30,370 nucleotides of DNA. Source: an uncultured Clostridium sp. Lineage in GTDB: Bacteria; Bacillota; Clostridia; Clostridiales; Clostridiaceae. The position numbers were made by a program, and so were the translations under genes. The notes beneath the pieces were generated by a model. The model was not told where the DNA came from. It worked only from the letters and a program-made list of their open reading frames with translations, and made no database searches. Where the stretch lies: the NCBI GenBank assembly GCA_934746785.1, contig CAKVFO010000019.1, forward strand, positions 1-30,370, in the 5' to 3' direction. Shown one piece after another: positions 12,195 through 20,736 of the stretch (positions are counted from its first letter, which is position 1; each line of letters starts with the position of its first letter).

Positions 12195-14684
12195 TTAGCC
12201 AATAACTCTTCTAGCTCTTGTAATCTTACTCCAAGGTACAGATACCACTCTTACATTCGAATTACTATTAGGTGCTTCTATCCATTGTCCATTACCTATA
12301 TACATGCCTACATGTCCTAAATCACTATAAAATAATAAATCTCCTGGTTGTAAGCTACTTAATGATACCTCATGTCCATTATATATTTGGTCATAAGTAG
12401 TTCTTCCTATATTTATTCCTACCTGTCTAAATCCCCATTGCATAAGTCCTGAGCAATCAAAGGCTCTATATCCTTGATTTACATAGCGTTCAGCTCTACT
12501 ATAATTATGTCCAGGGAATCTTGCTTTTAATGAATTTAAACTACTTGTTGTAAGGTATTCTCCTGATCCTCCCCATATATAAGGCGAACCTATATGCGCT
12601 TTCATTATATTATATACCCGATTAAATATAGCAGACGAATTTACAGATGATGAATCTGGTTCTCCAATTCTAATATATTCTGAACTTACATATGCTGTTG
12701 TTCCTTTATAATTTATATGAATCCATCCATTTGATGAACCTACTATATCAACAGATTCACCATTTGATAAGTAACCCAATATTAAACTATTTGTTGATGC
12801 TGCTGCTCTTACTCTTAAGTTACTTGTTATGTTATAAACATAACCTTTTCCTGATGCATTTCCATTTGCGCTATTTCCTGAAGATATTTCTTGTAAATAT
12901 TGGGCTGATACATACCCATTTACTCCATTATGACTTATATGATACCAGTCTCCACTTTTTTCTACTATATTTACAGTTGCTCCATTATGTAGTGTTCCCA
13001 CTATTGAATGTCCCGTTCCTGCTCCTGATCTTATATTTAAGCTACTACTTATATTTACTACCTTTCCAGTCTTATTTAACGGTGTTGGTGTCGGAGCTGG
13101 TGCTGGTGTATTTTCATTTGAAGTATTACCTGATGACACTTCTTGCAAATATTGTGCTGATACATAACCATTTACTCCATTATGATTTATATGATACCAG
13201 TCTCCACTCTTTTCTATTATATTTACAATTGCTCCATTATGTAGTGTTCCTACTATTGAGTGTCCTGTTCCTGCCCCTGATCTTATATTTAAACTACTGC
13301 TTATATTTACTACTTTTCCTGCCTTACTCACTGGTGTTGGTTCTGGAGTTTGTTCTAGTTCATTTGCATTTACTTCTTGTAAATACTGAGCTGATACATA
13401 ACCATTTACTTCATTATGATTTATATGATACCAATCCCCAACTTTTTCTATTATATTTACAGTTGCTCCATTATATAATGCTCCTACTATTGAATATCCT
13501 GTTCCTGCCCCTGATCTTATATTTAAACTACTACTTATATTTACTACTTTTCCTGTCTTATTTAAAGTTCTTGATGAAACTTGGCTTTTTGAACTACTTT
13601 CTGAAGATACTTCTTGTAAATATTCTGCAAATATATATCCTGTTATTCCATTATGACTTACATGGTACCAATCACCACTCTTCTCTAAAATGTTAACAGT
13701 TTCACTATTATGTAATGTTCCCACTACTGAATGCTCTGTTCCTGCTCCCGACCTTATATTTAGGCTACTGCTTATATTTATAACCTTTCCTAAACCACTT
13801 GCAGAAGTATTAGATATTGTTGGTGTATGTGAACTTCCTTTTTGAATATATTCCTTAGAAACATATCCCTCTCTTCCATTAAAGTCAATTTTATACCATC
13901 CTGATACTTCTCCTTTAATAGATACAGCCTGTCCGTTCAATAAGTATCCTATAGTAGCTGATGAAGTTGAAGCTCCAATTCTTACCCTTAGGTTGCTAGA
14001 AATATTTATAACAACACCTTTTTCTGTTGGTGCTTTACTTTCATAAGTATTTTCTTGATAATCTTCAGTAATAGTTTCTATTACATTCTCTATAGTTGTT
14101 TTATTTCCTGTAATTTCTTGAACATATGATGCTTTAATAAAACCCACAATATTATTACTTTTAATATTATACCATTCACCTGATTTTGATATTATCTCAA
14201 AGATATCTCCATTTTTTAAAGTACCTAATATAGATGAATTTGCTTCCGCTGCTTGTCTTATATTTAAGGTACTGTTTATATTTACAACCTTACCTTTTTT
14301 TATTAAATCTTCTGTAGTATTTTTTGTTTTTTCATCTTCTCCTTTTATACTTACATACTTTTTGGAAACATATCCTTCTCTGCCATTAAAAGAAATTCTG
14401 TACCAATCTTCTTTTTCTGATAATATTTCCACCTCATCATTATTACATACATATCCGATTGTATCATAATTAATTCCTGCATCTAATCTTACATTTAAAT
14501 TGCTATTTACATTAATTATTGTTGCTAATGTTCGTTGACTAACCCTTGTTTTATCTTGAGTTAATCCATCCTTTTTTATATCATTATTAACTTCAGTTGC
14601 TTGTACCACATTAGTTGTTAATCCAATACCTCCAGCAATTGTCGATGAAGCAACCAATAACTTCAAAATCTTTTTCTTATTCAT
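12195..14684 (-). CDS. Secreted cell-wall hydrolase with eight SH3b repeats and NlpC/P60 domain
   Basis: A secreted peptidoglycan endopeptidase of 829 residues. A signal peptide (KILKLLVASSTIAGGIGL, probable cut after VVQA) precedes eight bacterial SH3 domains, each about 60 residues with the pattern INISSSLNIRSGAGT...GDWYHINHNGVNGYVSAQYLQ. Short Ser/Thr/Pro linkers separate them. Repeats 4-7 are nearly identical; 1-3 and 8 have diverged. The last 140 residues are an NlpC/P60 domain with catalytic Cys744 (FDCSG) and His791 (GHVGMY), plus a polar third residue in EAPNSNSN; such enzymes cut D-Glu-diamino-acid or related peptide bonds in the wall. The start at 14682-14684 fits AAGGAG 7 bases upstream better than the ATG two codons earlier. 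An extended -10 (TGTTATAAT, 14731-14739) lies upstream. Monocistronic. Confidence 0.95.
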   Translation of the reverse strand: MNKKKILKLLVASSTIAGGIGLTTNVVQATEVNNDIKKDGLTQDKTRVSQRTLATIINVNSNLNVRLDAGINYDTIGYVCNNDEVEILSEKEDWYRISFNGREGYVSKKYVSIKGEDEKTKNTTEDLIKKGKVVNINSTLNIRQAAEANSSILGTLKNGDIFEIISKSGEWYNIKSNNIVGFIKASYVQEITGNKTTIENVIETITEDYQENTYESKAPTEKGVVINISSNLRVRIGASTSSATIGYLLNGQAVSIKGEVSGWYKIDFNGREGYVSKEYIQKGSSHTPTISNTSASGLGKVINISSSLNIRSGAGTEHSVVGTLHNSETVNILEKSGDWYHVSHNGITGYIFAEYLQEVSSESSSKSQVSSRTLNKTGKVVNISSSLNIRSGAGTGYSIVGALYNGATVNIIEKVGDWYHINHNEVNGYVSAQYLQEVNANELEQTPEPTPVSKAGKVVNISSSLNIRSGAGTGHSIVGTLHNGAIVNIIEKSGDWYHINHNGVNGYVSAQYLQEVSSGNTSNENTPAPAPTPTPLNKTGKVVNISSSLNIRSGAGTGHSIVGTLHNGATVNIVEKSGDWYHISHNGVNGYVSAQYLQEISSGNSANGNASGKGYVYNITSNLRVRAAASTNSLILGYLSNGESVDIVGSSNGWIHINYKGTTAYVSSEYIRIGEPDSSSVNSSAIFNRVYNIMKAHIGSPYIWGGSGEYLTTSSLNSLKARFPGHNYSRAERYVNQGYRAFDCSGLMQWGFRQVGINIGRTTYDQIYNGHEVSLSSLQPGDLLFYSDLGHVGMYIGNGQWIEAPNSNSNVRVVSVPWSKITRARRVIG

Positions 14685-14785
14685 ATTCATTCTCCTTTTT
14701 TAATTATGATACTCCTTTTATATTATATTAATTATAACATATTCTACATATTTTTTGATGCGTTCCCCCTAAATTTAATAAAAAA

Positions 14786-14827
14786 AGCCATAACAAAGGC
14801 CTTTATCCATTTCTTCCTGTTATGGCT
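14786..14827 (-). terminator. Terminator of ribU
   Basis: AGCCATAACA (14786-14795) and its complement (14818-14827) enclose a 22-nt loop. Seven T follow on the minus strand. It sits just after the ribU stop. Confidence 0.8.
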
Positions 14828-14848
14828 ATAAATATTAGTGAATAATTT

Positions 14849-15442
14849 TTATGCTTCTTTTCTTATATTTCTATTCTTTCCAAAGTTAGATTCAACCTTA
14901 AATATTGATACTGACACTCTCTTATAAAGTATAAATGTTATTACTGATACTAAAAGTGCCTTTATACCATTAAAAGGTAGCAAACCTACAGTAACATATT
15001 GCATTAAAGTTTCTGATGGCATCATCATTCCGTATGCTGGCAGCAATAAATATACATTAGCTAATACTCCAACTATCTCCATACAAATACCACCTAAGAT
15101 CATTCCGACAATTGCTGTTCTCTTACTTCTATTTCTATTATAAATAAATGATGCTGGTAAAATTAAAGCTGCACCAACTAATAAATTAGCAAGTTCTCCA
15201 ACTCCACCTGTACTTGTTCCCTTAATCATTAGGTGTAATAATAGCTTTAAAACTTCTACTGCTATACCGGCTAATGGCCCAAATGCAAATGCCCCCATAA
15301 GAACAGGAACCTCACTCAAATCCATTTTAAGCCATGGAAACATTGGTATTACAGGCAATTCTATAAACATTAGTAAAAATGCTATAGCTCCCAACACTGC
15401 AATCTTAATTGACCTATCCAATTTTCTTCTTGTATTATTCAT
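14849..15442 (-). CDS. ribU: Riboflavin ECF transporter S component RibU
   Basis: Integral membrane riboflavin-binding subunit of an energy-coupling-factor transporter. The 197-residue protein has about six hydrophobic segments. The family pattern is clear: FIELPVIPMFPWLKMDLSEV near the N-terminus, then GAFAFGPLAGIAVEVLKLLL (about residues 50-69), GTSTGGVGELANLLVG and LLPFNGIKALLVS. GGAGGG lies before ATG 15440-15442. The gene is preceded by an FMN riboswitch with its own promoter and terminator stem, so it is turned off when FMN is high. The shared ECF module (EcfA/EcfA'/EcfT) is not in the window, as usual for group II systems. Confidence 0.95.
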   Translation of the reverse strand: MNNTRRKLDRSIKIAVLGAIAFLLMFIELPVIPMFPWLKMDLSEVPVLMGAFAFGPLAGIAVEVLKLLLHLMIKGTSTGGVGELANLLVGAALILPASFIYNRNRSKRTAIVGMILGGICMEIVGVLANVYLLLPAYGMMMPSETLMQYVTVGLLPFNGIKALLVSVITFILYKRVSVSIFKVESNFGKNRNIRKEA

Positions 15443-15507
15443 GTAAAACCCTCCTAAAATCTTCTAGGGTATTATCAAAATACATATAGACTTCTTATAC
15501 ATCAACA

Positions 15508-15537
15508 AAGCCCTGATATATAAAAATATCAGGGCTT
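15508..15537 (-). terminator. Expression-platform terminator of the FMN riboswitch
   Basis: Perfect 12-bp stem (15508-15519 with 15526-15537), 6-nt loop, between the RFN aptamer and the ribU start. The following T-run is interrupted (TTTGTT), which is common for regulated attenuators. An alternative pairing with the aptamer side would be needed for antitermination; I have not mapped it. Confidence 0.7.
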
Positions 15538-15577
15538 AAATTACAAATAATAAATGAAATTATATTTTGATATACTA

Positions 15578-15693
15578 TCTTCTTTCATCCAGACTTTAAC
15601 TGTCGGCTTCGGAATTTAACCGAATCTGCTAAATTTTCATTAGCTTGCGGGCTATACCGCCGGTGGGGACTTACACCCCGCCCTGAAGACTTA
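15578..15693 (-). promoter_or_regulatory. FMN riboswitch (RFN element)
   Basis: The minus strand shows the conserved RFN core: TCAGGGCGGGGTG, AAGTCCCCACCGGCGGTA, AGCCCGC, then after a variable hairpin GAATTCGG-type pairing (here GATTCGG...CCGAA), CCGACAGT and AGTCTGGATG. The closing P1 arms are CTTC near 15690 and GAAG near 15580. It controls ribU through the terminator at 15508-15537. Confidence 0.96.
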
Positions 15694-15710
15694 TTATTTT
15701 TTATATTTTC

Positions 15711-15739
15711 ATTATATATCCAATATTATTTTTGTGCAA
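15711..15739 (-). promoter_or_regulatory. Promoter of the FMN riboswitch-ribU unit
   Basis: Minus-strand TTGCAC (15734-15739), 17-bp spacer, TATAAT (15711-15716). The -35 box lies within the last codons of tex, so ribU is transcribed separately although it follows tex closely. Confidence 0.75.
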
Positions 15740-17894
15740 CTTCTTTCATTGTTAATCCAATTCTTTTTCTCTTTAAATCGACATCAAGAATTCTTACTTT
15801 TATAACATCTCCTACTTTAACTACATCTAATGGATGTCTTACAAATCTATCTGCCATTTGACTCTTATGAACTAATCCATCTTGATGAACTCCAATATCT
15901 ACAAAGGCACCAAAGTCTGAAACATTTCTTACTGTTCCCATAAGTTCCATTCCTGGCTGTAAATCTTTTAAGTCTATTACTCCAGTTTTTAAAATTGGCT
16001 TAGGCATTTCATCTCTTGGGTCTCTTCCTGGCTTTTGAAGTTCCTTTATAATATCTTTAAGAGTTAATTCACCAATTTCTATTTCCTGCTCTATATTTTT
16101 AATTCCTTTTTCCTTAACTCTTTCTTCTATATCTGAAAGCTTATTATTCTTTAAATCATCTTTAGAATAACCTAAAATTTCTATAAGCTTTTTAGCTTCT
16201 TTATATGTTTCTGGATGGACAGATGTATTATCAAGGGGCTCACTGCTTTCAGCAACTCTTAAAAACCCTGCACATTGTTCAAAGGCCTTTTGACCAAGTC
16301 TCTTAACTTTTAAAAGTTCCTTTCTGCTCTTAAAGCCACCAACTTCATCTCTATAATCAACTATATTTCTTGCAATAGACGCATTTATTCCTGAAACATA
16401 TGTTAATAATGATGGTGTAGCTGTATTTAAATCTACTCCAACTTTATTAACTGAGTCTTCTACAACTCCTTTTAATGATTCTTCAAGTCTCTTTTGAGTA
16501 ACATCATGCTGATATTGTCCAACCCCTATAGCCTTAGGATCAATTTTAACTAGTTCAGCTAGTGGGTCTTGAAGTCTTCTTCCTATAGATATAGCACCTC
16601 TTACTGTAACATCTAAATCTGGATATTCCTTAGTTGCAAGTTCTGAGGCTGAATAAACAGATGCACCAGCTTCTGAAACTATAACATAAGCTAATTCTTT
16701 CCCTGTTTCTTCTTTTATTTCTTTTAACATTTCTGATATAACTTCTTCTGACTCTCTTGAAGCTGTACCATTTCCTAAAGAAATAACATCTACATCATAC
16801 TTTTTAATAAGTGCTTTTAAAGTCTTCTTTGTTCCTTCAATATCCTTCTTTGGTACAGTTGGATATACTGCAACATTTTCTAAAAACTTACCTGTACTAT
16901 CTAGTACAGCTACCTTACATCCTGTTCTAAATCCTGGATCATATCCCATTACTGTTTTCCCTTTAATAGGTGCTTGTAATAGAAGTGCCTTTAGATTTTC
17001 TTTAAAAATCATTATAGCTCCCTCTTCACCTTTATCAGTAAGCTCACTTCTTATCTCCCTTTCTATAGATGGGAATATTAATCTCTTATATGCATCTTTA
17101 ATAGCAAGTTTTAATTTTTCATCTGTAACTGAATTTCCCTTAAGTAATTCCTTTTCTAGATATTTTATAACCTTATCTTCACTAATTACTATTTTTACAG
17201 AAAGAACTTTTTCCTTTTCTCCTCTATTAATAGCTAGTATTCTATGAGGTGGTATTTTCTTAATTTCTTCACTATATTCATAGTACATTTCATATGGAGT
17301 AGTTTCTTCAGACTCACCTTTAGATTCAATAGTTCCCTCTCTAGTAACCATTTCTCTAATATACTTTCTGAACTTAGCTTCTTCAGAAATAGATTCAGCA
17401 ATTATATCAAGAGCTCCGCTTATTGCATCATCTACTGTTTCTACTCCCTTTTCTGAATCTATAAATTTACTTGCTTCATTATCTAAATCACCTTTAAATA
17501 ATCCACTTATTATTACATTAGCCAAAGGTTCTAATCCTTTTTCTTTTGCTATAATTGCACGTGTTCTCTTCTTAGGCTTATATGGTCTATATATATCTTC
17601 AACTTCAGTTAATGTTTCTGCTTTATTTAAAGCTAAAGTTATTTCTTCTGTTAATTTTCCTTGTTCTTCAATAAGTCTTGATACATCTGACTTACGCTCT
17701 TCAAGATTTCTTAAATATGTTAATCTCTCTGAAAACTTTCTTAATATTTCATCTGAAAGTCCCCCTGTTCTTTCCTTTCTATAACGTGCTATGAAAGGTA
17801 CTGTATTACCTTCATCTAGCATCTCTATAACATTATTTACTTGATTAAGTTTTAATCCTAATTCTTTAGATAATCTATCTTCTATTTTAACCAT
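15726..17894 (-). CDS. tex: Tex-family RNA-binding transcription accessory protein
   Basis: Cytoplasmic nucleic-acid-binding protein of 722 residues, full family length. The order is an N-terminal helical part (NTVPFIARYRKERTGGL, about residues 26-42, with the family DIYRPYKPKKRTRA at about 104-117) and a YqgF/RNase-H-like domain (VMGYDPGFRTGCKVAVLD, about 315-332). Helix-hairpin-helix motifs follow (ISIGRRLQDPLAEL, VNTATPSLL-like region, IVDYRDEVGGF), then a C-terminal S1 domain (GTVRNVSDFGAFVDIGVHQD, about 650-669). ATG 17892-17894 is chosen because GGAGG lies five bases upstream; a TTG four codons earlier is inside that site. Stand-alone gene, convergent with nothing, 140 bases from the divergent membrane-protein gene. 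Confidence 0.96.
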   Translation of the reverse strand: MVKIEDRLSKELGLKLNQVNNVIEMLDEGNTVPFIARYRKERTGGLSDEILRKFSERLTYLRNLEERKSDVSRLIEEQGKLTEEITLALNKAETLTEVEDIYRPYKPKKRTRAIIAKEKGLEPLANVIISGLFKGDLDNEASKFIDSEKGVETVDDAISGALDIIAESISEEAKFRKYIREMVTREGTIESKGESEETTPYEMYYEYSEEIKKIPPHRILAINRGEKEKVLSVKIVISEDKVIKYLEKELLKGNSVTDEKLKLAIKDAYKRLIFPSIEREIRSELTDKGEEGAIMIFKENLKALLLQAPIKGKTVMGYDPGFRTGCKVAVLDSTGKFLENVAVYPTVPKKDIEGTKKTLKALIKKYDVDVISLGNGTASRESEEVISEMLKEIKEETGKELAYVIVSEAGASVYSASELATKEYPDLDVTVRGAISIGRRLQDPLAELVKIDPKAIGVGQYQHDVTQKRLEESLKGVVEDSVNKVGVDLNTATPSLLTYVSGINASIARNIVDYRDEVGGFKSRKELLKVKRLGQKAFEQCAGFLRVAESSEPLDNTSVHPETYKEAKKLIEILGYSKDDLKNNKLSDIEERVKEKGIKNIEQEIEIGELTLKDIIKELQKPGRDPRDEMPKPILKTGVIDLKDLQPGMELMGTVRNVSDFGAFVDIGVHQDGLVHKSQMADRFVRHPLDVVKVGDVIKVRILDVDLKRKRIGLTMKEVAQK

Positions 17895-17988
17895 AATTCC
17901 CTCCAAAATTTAAAATAACATTTCTATTATAAACTTTTTTTATCTTTTAATAAACAAATACACATTCCTTTTAAAGCTTTGCCATTTC

Positions 17989-18018
17989 TGATATAATTTA
18001 AAATGTAAAAATTTTACA
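17989..18018 (+). promoter_or_regulatory. Extended -10 promoter with perfect 15-mer palindrome
   Basis: TGATATAAT (17989-17997) is an extended -10 element; no good -35 box is seen. Seven bases downstream TGTAAAAATTTTACA (18004-18018) is a near-perfect palindrome around the transcription start, placed like a repressor operator. It precedes the small membrane-protein gene. Confidence 0.5.
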
Positions 18019-18032
18019 GTAGGTGATGGTAA

Positions 18033-18368
18033 ATGAACAAACTTATTTTAAAAATAATATCTTTATGTCTTGTTATTATGATTACACTTTTAGTTTTAGA
18101 CTATTTTAGAATAATAACTTTTAGTAAAATAATAAAAAATATTCTTGCATTAATCACAGTAATATTTACTGTTTTTTCTTCTACAGCTGTAATTTGTACA
18201 AGTAAATCTGGATTTAATAAATTTATTAATTATGTAATATTACTAACAACTATAGTGGGGCTTGTTTTATTTGAAATTAATAATAGTTTAAATAATATAA
18301 TATATGTTGCATTACTTTTTACAATTGTATATGCCTTAATGGATATGTTATATAAAAGTCCAAAATAA
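18033..18368 (+). CDS. Small integral membrane protein, function unknown
   Basis: A 111-residue protein with four predicted membrane helices (about residues 5-27, 35-55, 66-83 and 88-105) and short loops. I do not recognise a family. TAGGTGATGG precedes ATG 18033. A palindromic operator candidate covers the likely start point of transcription. The M28 peptidase gene follows 64 bases later in the same direction without an obvious terminator between, so the two may be co-transcribed. Confidence 0.7.
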   Translation: MNKLILKIISLCLVIMITLLVLDYFRIITFSKIIKNILALITVIFTVFSSTAVICTSKSGFNKFINYVILLTTIVGLVLFEINNSLNNIIYVALLFTIVYALMDMLYKSPK

Positions 18369-18432
18369 TCTATTCATAATGTATTTTTTAAATTAATACT
18401 ATTAAGTAAAATACTAATTTAAAGGATGTATC

Positions 18433-19785
18433 ATGAAAAAGAGAATTTATAATTTATTCACTATATTTTCAATCTTCTGCTTAGTAATGTGTATTTGTTT
18501 AAGAGTTTCTTATATTGAATTTGACTCTTCAAAAGTTAAAGAGAATATAGCTTATCTATCTTCTCCTGAATTTAAAGGAAGGCTAGCTGGAACAAGTGAA
18601 AACAGTATTATTGCTGAAAAAATTAAAAATGAATTTAACAGATTAAAACTAAAACCTCTTGATAATAACTTTGAAGAGAAATTCTCTACTGCTGTTCCTA
18701 CATATACAGGGGGCAAATCATCTCTCAAACTTATAAACAACGATAAAAGTACAACTGAATTTACATTAGGAAAAGATTTCAAAGAAGATTTTCTGAACTT
18801 TAAAAATCCATCAATAGAGTTTTCAAAGAATGATAGATTAGATATTTATAACAATGGTTTCTCGCTTTTTAAAGATGATATTGAATATTTATTTTATGTT
18901 GATTGTGATAAAGATTTTTCATTTAGAAGTTCTTTTGGTGAAGATTCAAAATATGGATTTGTAATTCAAATTTCAACTAAAACCTTCTCCAAAATTCTAG
19001 ATTCATTAAGAGCAGGCTCAACTTTAAAAGTAGATCTTTCTTATAAAGTAGAGCAAAAAGAAATATGTAATGTAGCAGGTAAGATTGAAGGCTACTCTAA
19101 AACTTTATCTCCTTTAATTCTAACTGCACACTTTGACCATGTTGGCTCAAATACTGTTGGAGAATACTATCCTGGAGCTTTAGATAATGCTTCTGGAATT
19201 TCTTTTTTATTAGAACTTGCAAGAACATACTCAACTCTTAGAATGCCTGAACGTGATATAATATTTGTAGCATTAAATGCTGAAGAACTTGGCCTTAAAG
19301 GCTCAGAAGCCTTTGCATGCAAATATAAAGATGAATTTAAAGGTGCTGAAGTTATAAACTTTGATATGATTGGTGTTGATAACTATCCTATTACACTTAT
19401 GAGTGGAAAAGATTGTGTTAATAAACACTCAGATATATTAGAAGATATTGAAAATATCTGTAACAAAAAAGATATATCCAATGGAAAGTCTTTTGCAGAT
19501 TCTAGTGACCATACACCTTTTATTAATAATGGTTTTGATGCTGTGACTTTATCTCATTGTGATTTAACTAATATTCATACACCTAATGATACTTATGATA
19601 AAATATCAACTAATGCAATTGATATTGCTTATAATGTTGTTAATTCTGAAATAAAAAATTTAGCTTATAATGATATATTTCTTATTTTCTATAATACAAA
19701 CTCTATAATTATTCTTACTATTGTAACTACAGTATTAGTCTCTAGTAAAATTTTGCACGCAGCAAAAGGAAATATAAAAAAATAA
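18433..19785 (+). CDS. Membrane-anchored M28-family zinc metallopeptidase
   Basis: Extracytoplasmic aminopeptidase-type enzyme of 450 residues. An N-terminal signal anchor (about residues 7-26) and a C-terminal hydrophobic helix (about 415-438) with a Lys-rich end frame the protein. The M28 zinc ligands and catalytic residues are all visible: HFDHVG (about 232-237), ALDNASG with the bridging Asp (about 249), NAEELGLKGS with the catalytic Glu-Glu (about 283-284), NFDMIG (about 310) and HTPNDTYD (about 382). A PA-type insert lies between about 110 and 205. AAAGGATG precedes ATG 18433. The double anchor means the enzyme works at the outer membrane face. Substrate unknown; the family removes N-terminal residues from peptides. 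Confidence 0.92.
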   Translation: MKKRIYNLFTIFSIFCLVMCICLRVSYIEFDSSKVKENIAYLSSPEFKGRLAGTSENSIIAEKIKNEFNRLKLKPLDNNFEEKFSTAVPTYTGGKSSLKLINNDKSTTEFTLGKDFKEDFLNFKNPSIEFSKNDRLDIYNNGFSLFKDDIEYLFYVDCDKDFSFRSSFGEDSKYGFVIQISTKTFSKILDSLRAGSTLKVDLSYKVEQKEICNVAGKIEGYSKTLSPLILTAHFDHVGSNTVGEYYPGALDNASGISFLLELARTYSTLRMPERDIIFVALNAEELGLKGSEAFACKYKDEFKGAEVINFDMIGVDNYPITLMSGKDCVNKHSDILEDIENICNKKDISNGKSFADSSDHTPFINNGFDAVTLSHCDLTNIHTPNDTYDKISTNAIDIAYNVVNSEIKNLAYNDIFLIFYNTNSIIILTIVTTVLVSSKILHAAKGNIKK

Positions 19786-19837
19786 AAAGTGGGTCTGTTG
19801 CTAGCAATTTTTACTGCTAATGCAACAAACCCATTTT
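19786..19837. terminator. Bidirectional terminator between the M28 gene and the F1-like operon
   Basis: A long imperfect hairpin. AAGTGGGT, CTGTTGC and TAGCA pair with TGCTA, GCAACA and ACCCATTT around an A/T loop. It separates the converging M28 peptidase gene (plus) and the F1-like operon (minus) and has T-runs on both sides. Confidence 0.8.
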
Positions 19838-19846
19838 ATAATATTG

Positions 19847-20704
19847 TTATTTATTATTTCTTTTTACTAATTTATAAATACAAGTATATATAGAAATAAC
19901 TATTACAGCAATTAATAAAATTGAATTGATACCAATCTTAGCTGTATCAGCCTGGCTTATATAGCCGCTTAAATCTGAAACTCCAATTTCATTTTGTACT
20001 TTTTCACTTTCAGATGTTACTTCTTCACCTTTGTTAGAAAGTACTTCATTAATACTATATACTTCATATTTATTTGTTTCACTATTATACATTACTTTAA
20101 GTTCAGCTTCTGGATTATAGTTATTTAATTTTCCCTCTGAAATATATCTTTTAAAGATAAAATCTTTAACTTCCTCTGCATCACTGTAGCTTTCAAGCAA
20201 ATTAATAGCACCTTCCTTTGTTGAAACATCAGAAGTAAATAAATTTGATATTGAATCCTTTAAAGAATTAAATTTAGAAAGAGCATAATCTAATATAGAT
20301 TCACTTTTATTATTCGATACATCAGTTCTGCTTTCCGAACCTTGCTCCTCTGCAATTAATTCTCCAGTCTTATAGTTAAATATTACTATTTTACCACTTT
20401 CATATTCAACTATAACATTATTAGTGTCAGAATTTAAATTATTGCTCATATATTTAATTCCTGAATTCACAAATCCAGCCGGATAATTAATAGGAGTTTT
20501 TAAATTATATATCGTTCCATCTGTACCTAAGACAGTTTGATACTCCTTCCCTTCTATTGTATCCAATATTATTGAATCTTTTACAAAGTCTAAATTTGCA
20601 TCCAACAAATATGTTTTTCTATCTTTTACGTAAACTAATATATTATTTTTATTTCCTTCAACTTCTCCATAATTTTTATAAATTTCAACATTTGTTCCTG
20701 ACAC
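19847..20704 (-). CDS. C-terminally membrane-anchored protein of the F1-like operon
   Basis: Last gene of the F1-like operon, 285 residues, family not recognised. Residues 1-125 consist of short beta repeats (NNILVYVKDRKTYLLDANLD, TVLGTDGTIYNLKT, VIVEYESGKIVIFNYKTGEL) that look like propeller-type blades and continue the style of the C-terminus of the 2081-residue protein upstream. Residues 125-250 are helical and charged. Residues about 257-277 are one membrane helix followed by a KLVKRNNK tail. No signal peptide is present, yet the basic tail predicts that the N-terminal domain is outside. Either export uses another route or this was once the anchor part of the giant protein. The start is GTG 20702-20704 with AGGAGAG five bases upstream. 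Confidence 0.75.
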   Translation of the reverse strand: MSGTNVEIYKNYGEVEGNKNNILVYVKDRKTYLLDANLDFVKDSIILDTIEGKEYQTVLGTDGTIYNLKTPINYPAGFVNSGIKYMSNNLNSDTNNVIVEYESGKIVIFNYKTGELIAEEQGSESRTDVSNNKSESILDYALSKFNSLKDSISNLFTSDVSTKEGAINLLESYSDAEEVKDFIFKRYISEGKLNNYNPEAELKVMYNSETNKYEVYSINEVLSNKGEEVTSESEKVQNEIGVSDLSGYISQADTAKIGINSILLIAVIVISIYTCIYKLVKRNNK

Positions 20705-20736
20705 TTTTTCTCTCCTATGTTAATATTTTTTATTTA

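Noticed and set aside
12692..13696. 334-codon plus-strand frame of Leu/His-rich protein
   Set aside because: It is antisense to the repeated SH3b region; the sense strand has full domain homology and the antisense composition is an artefact of the repeats.
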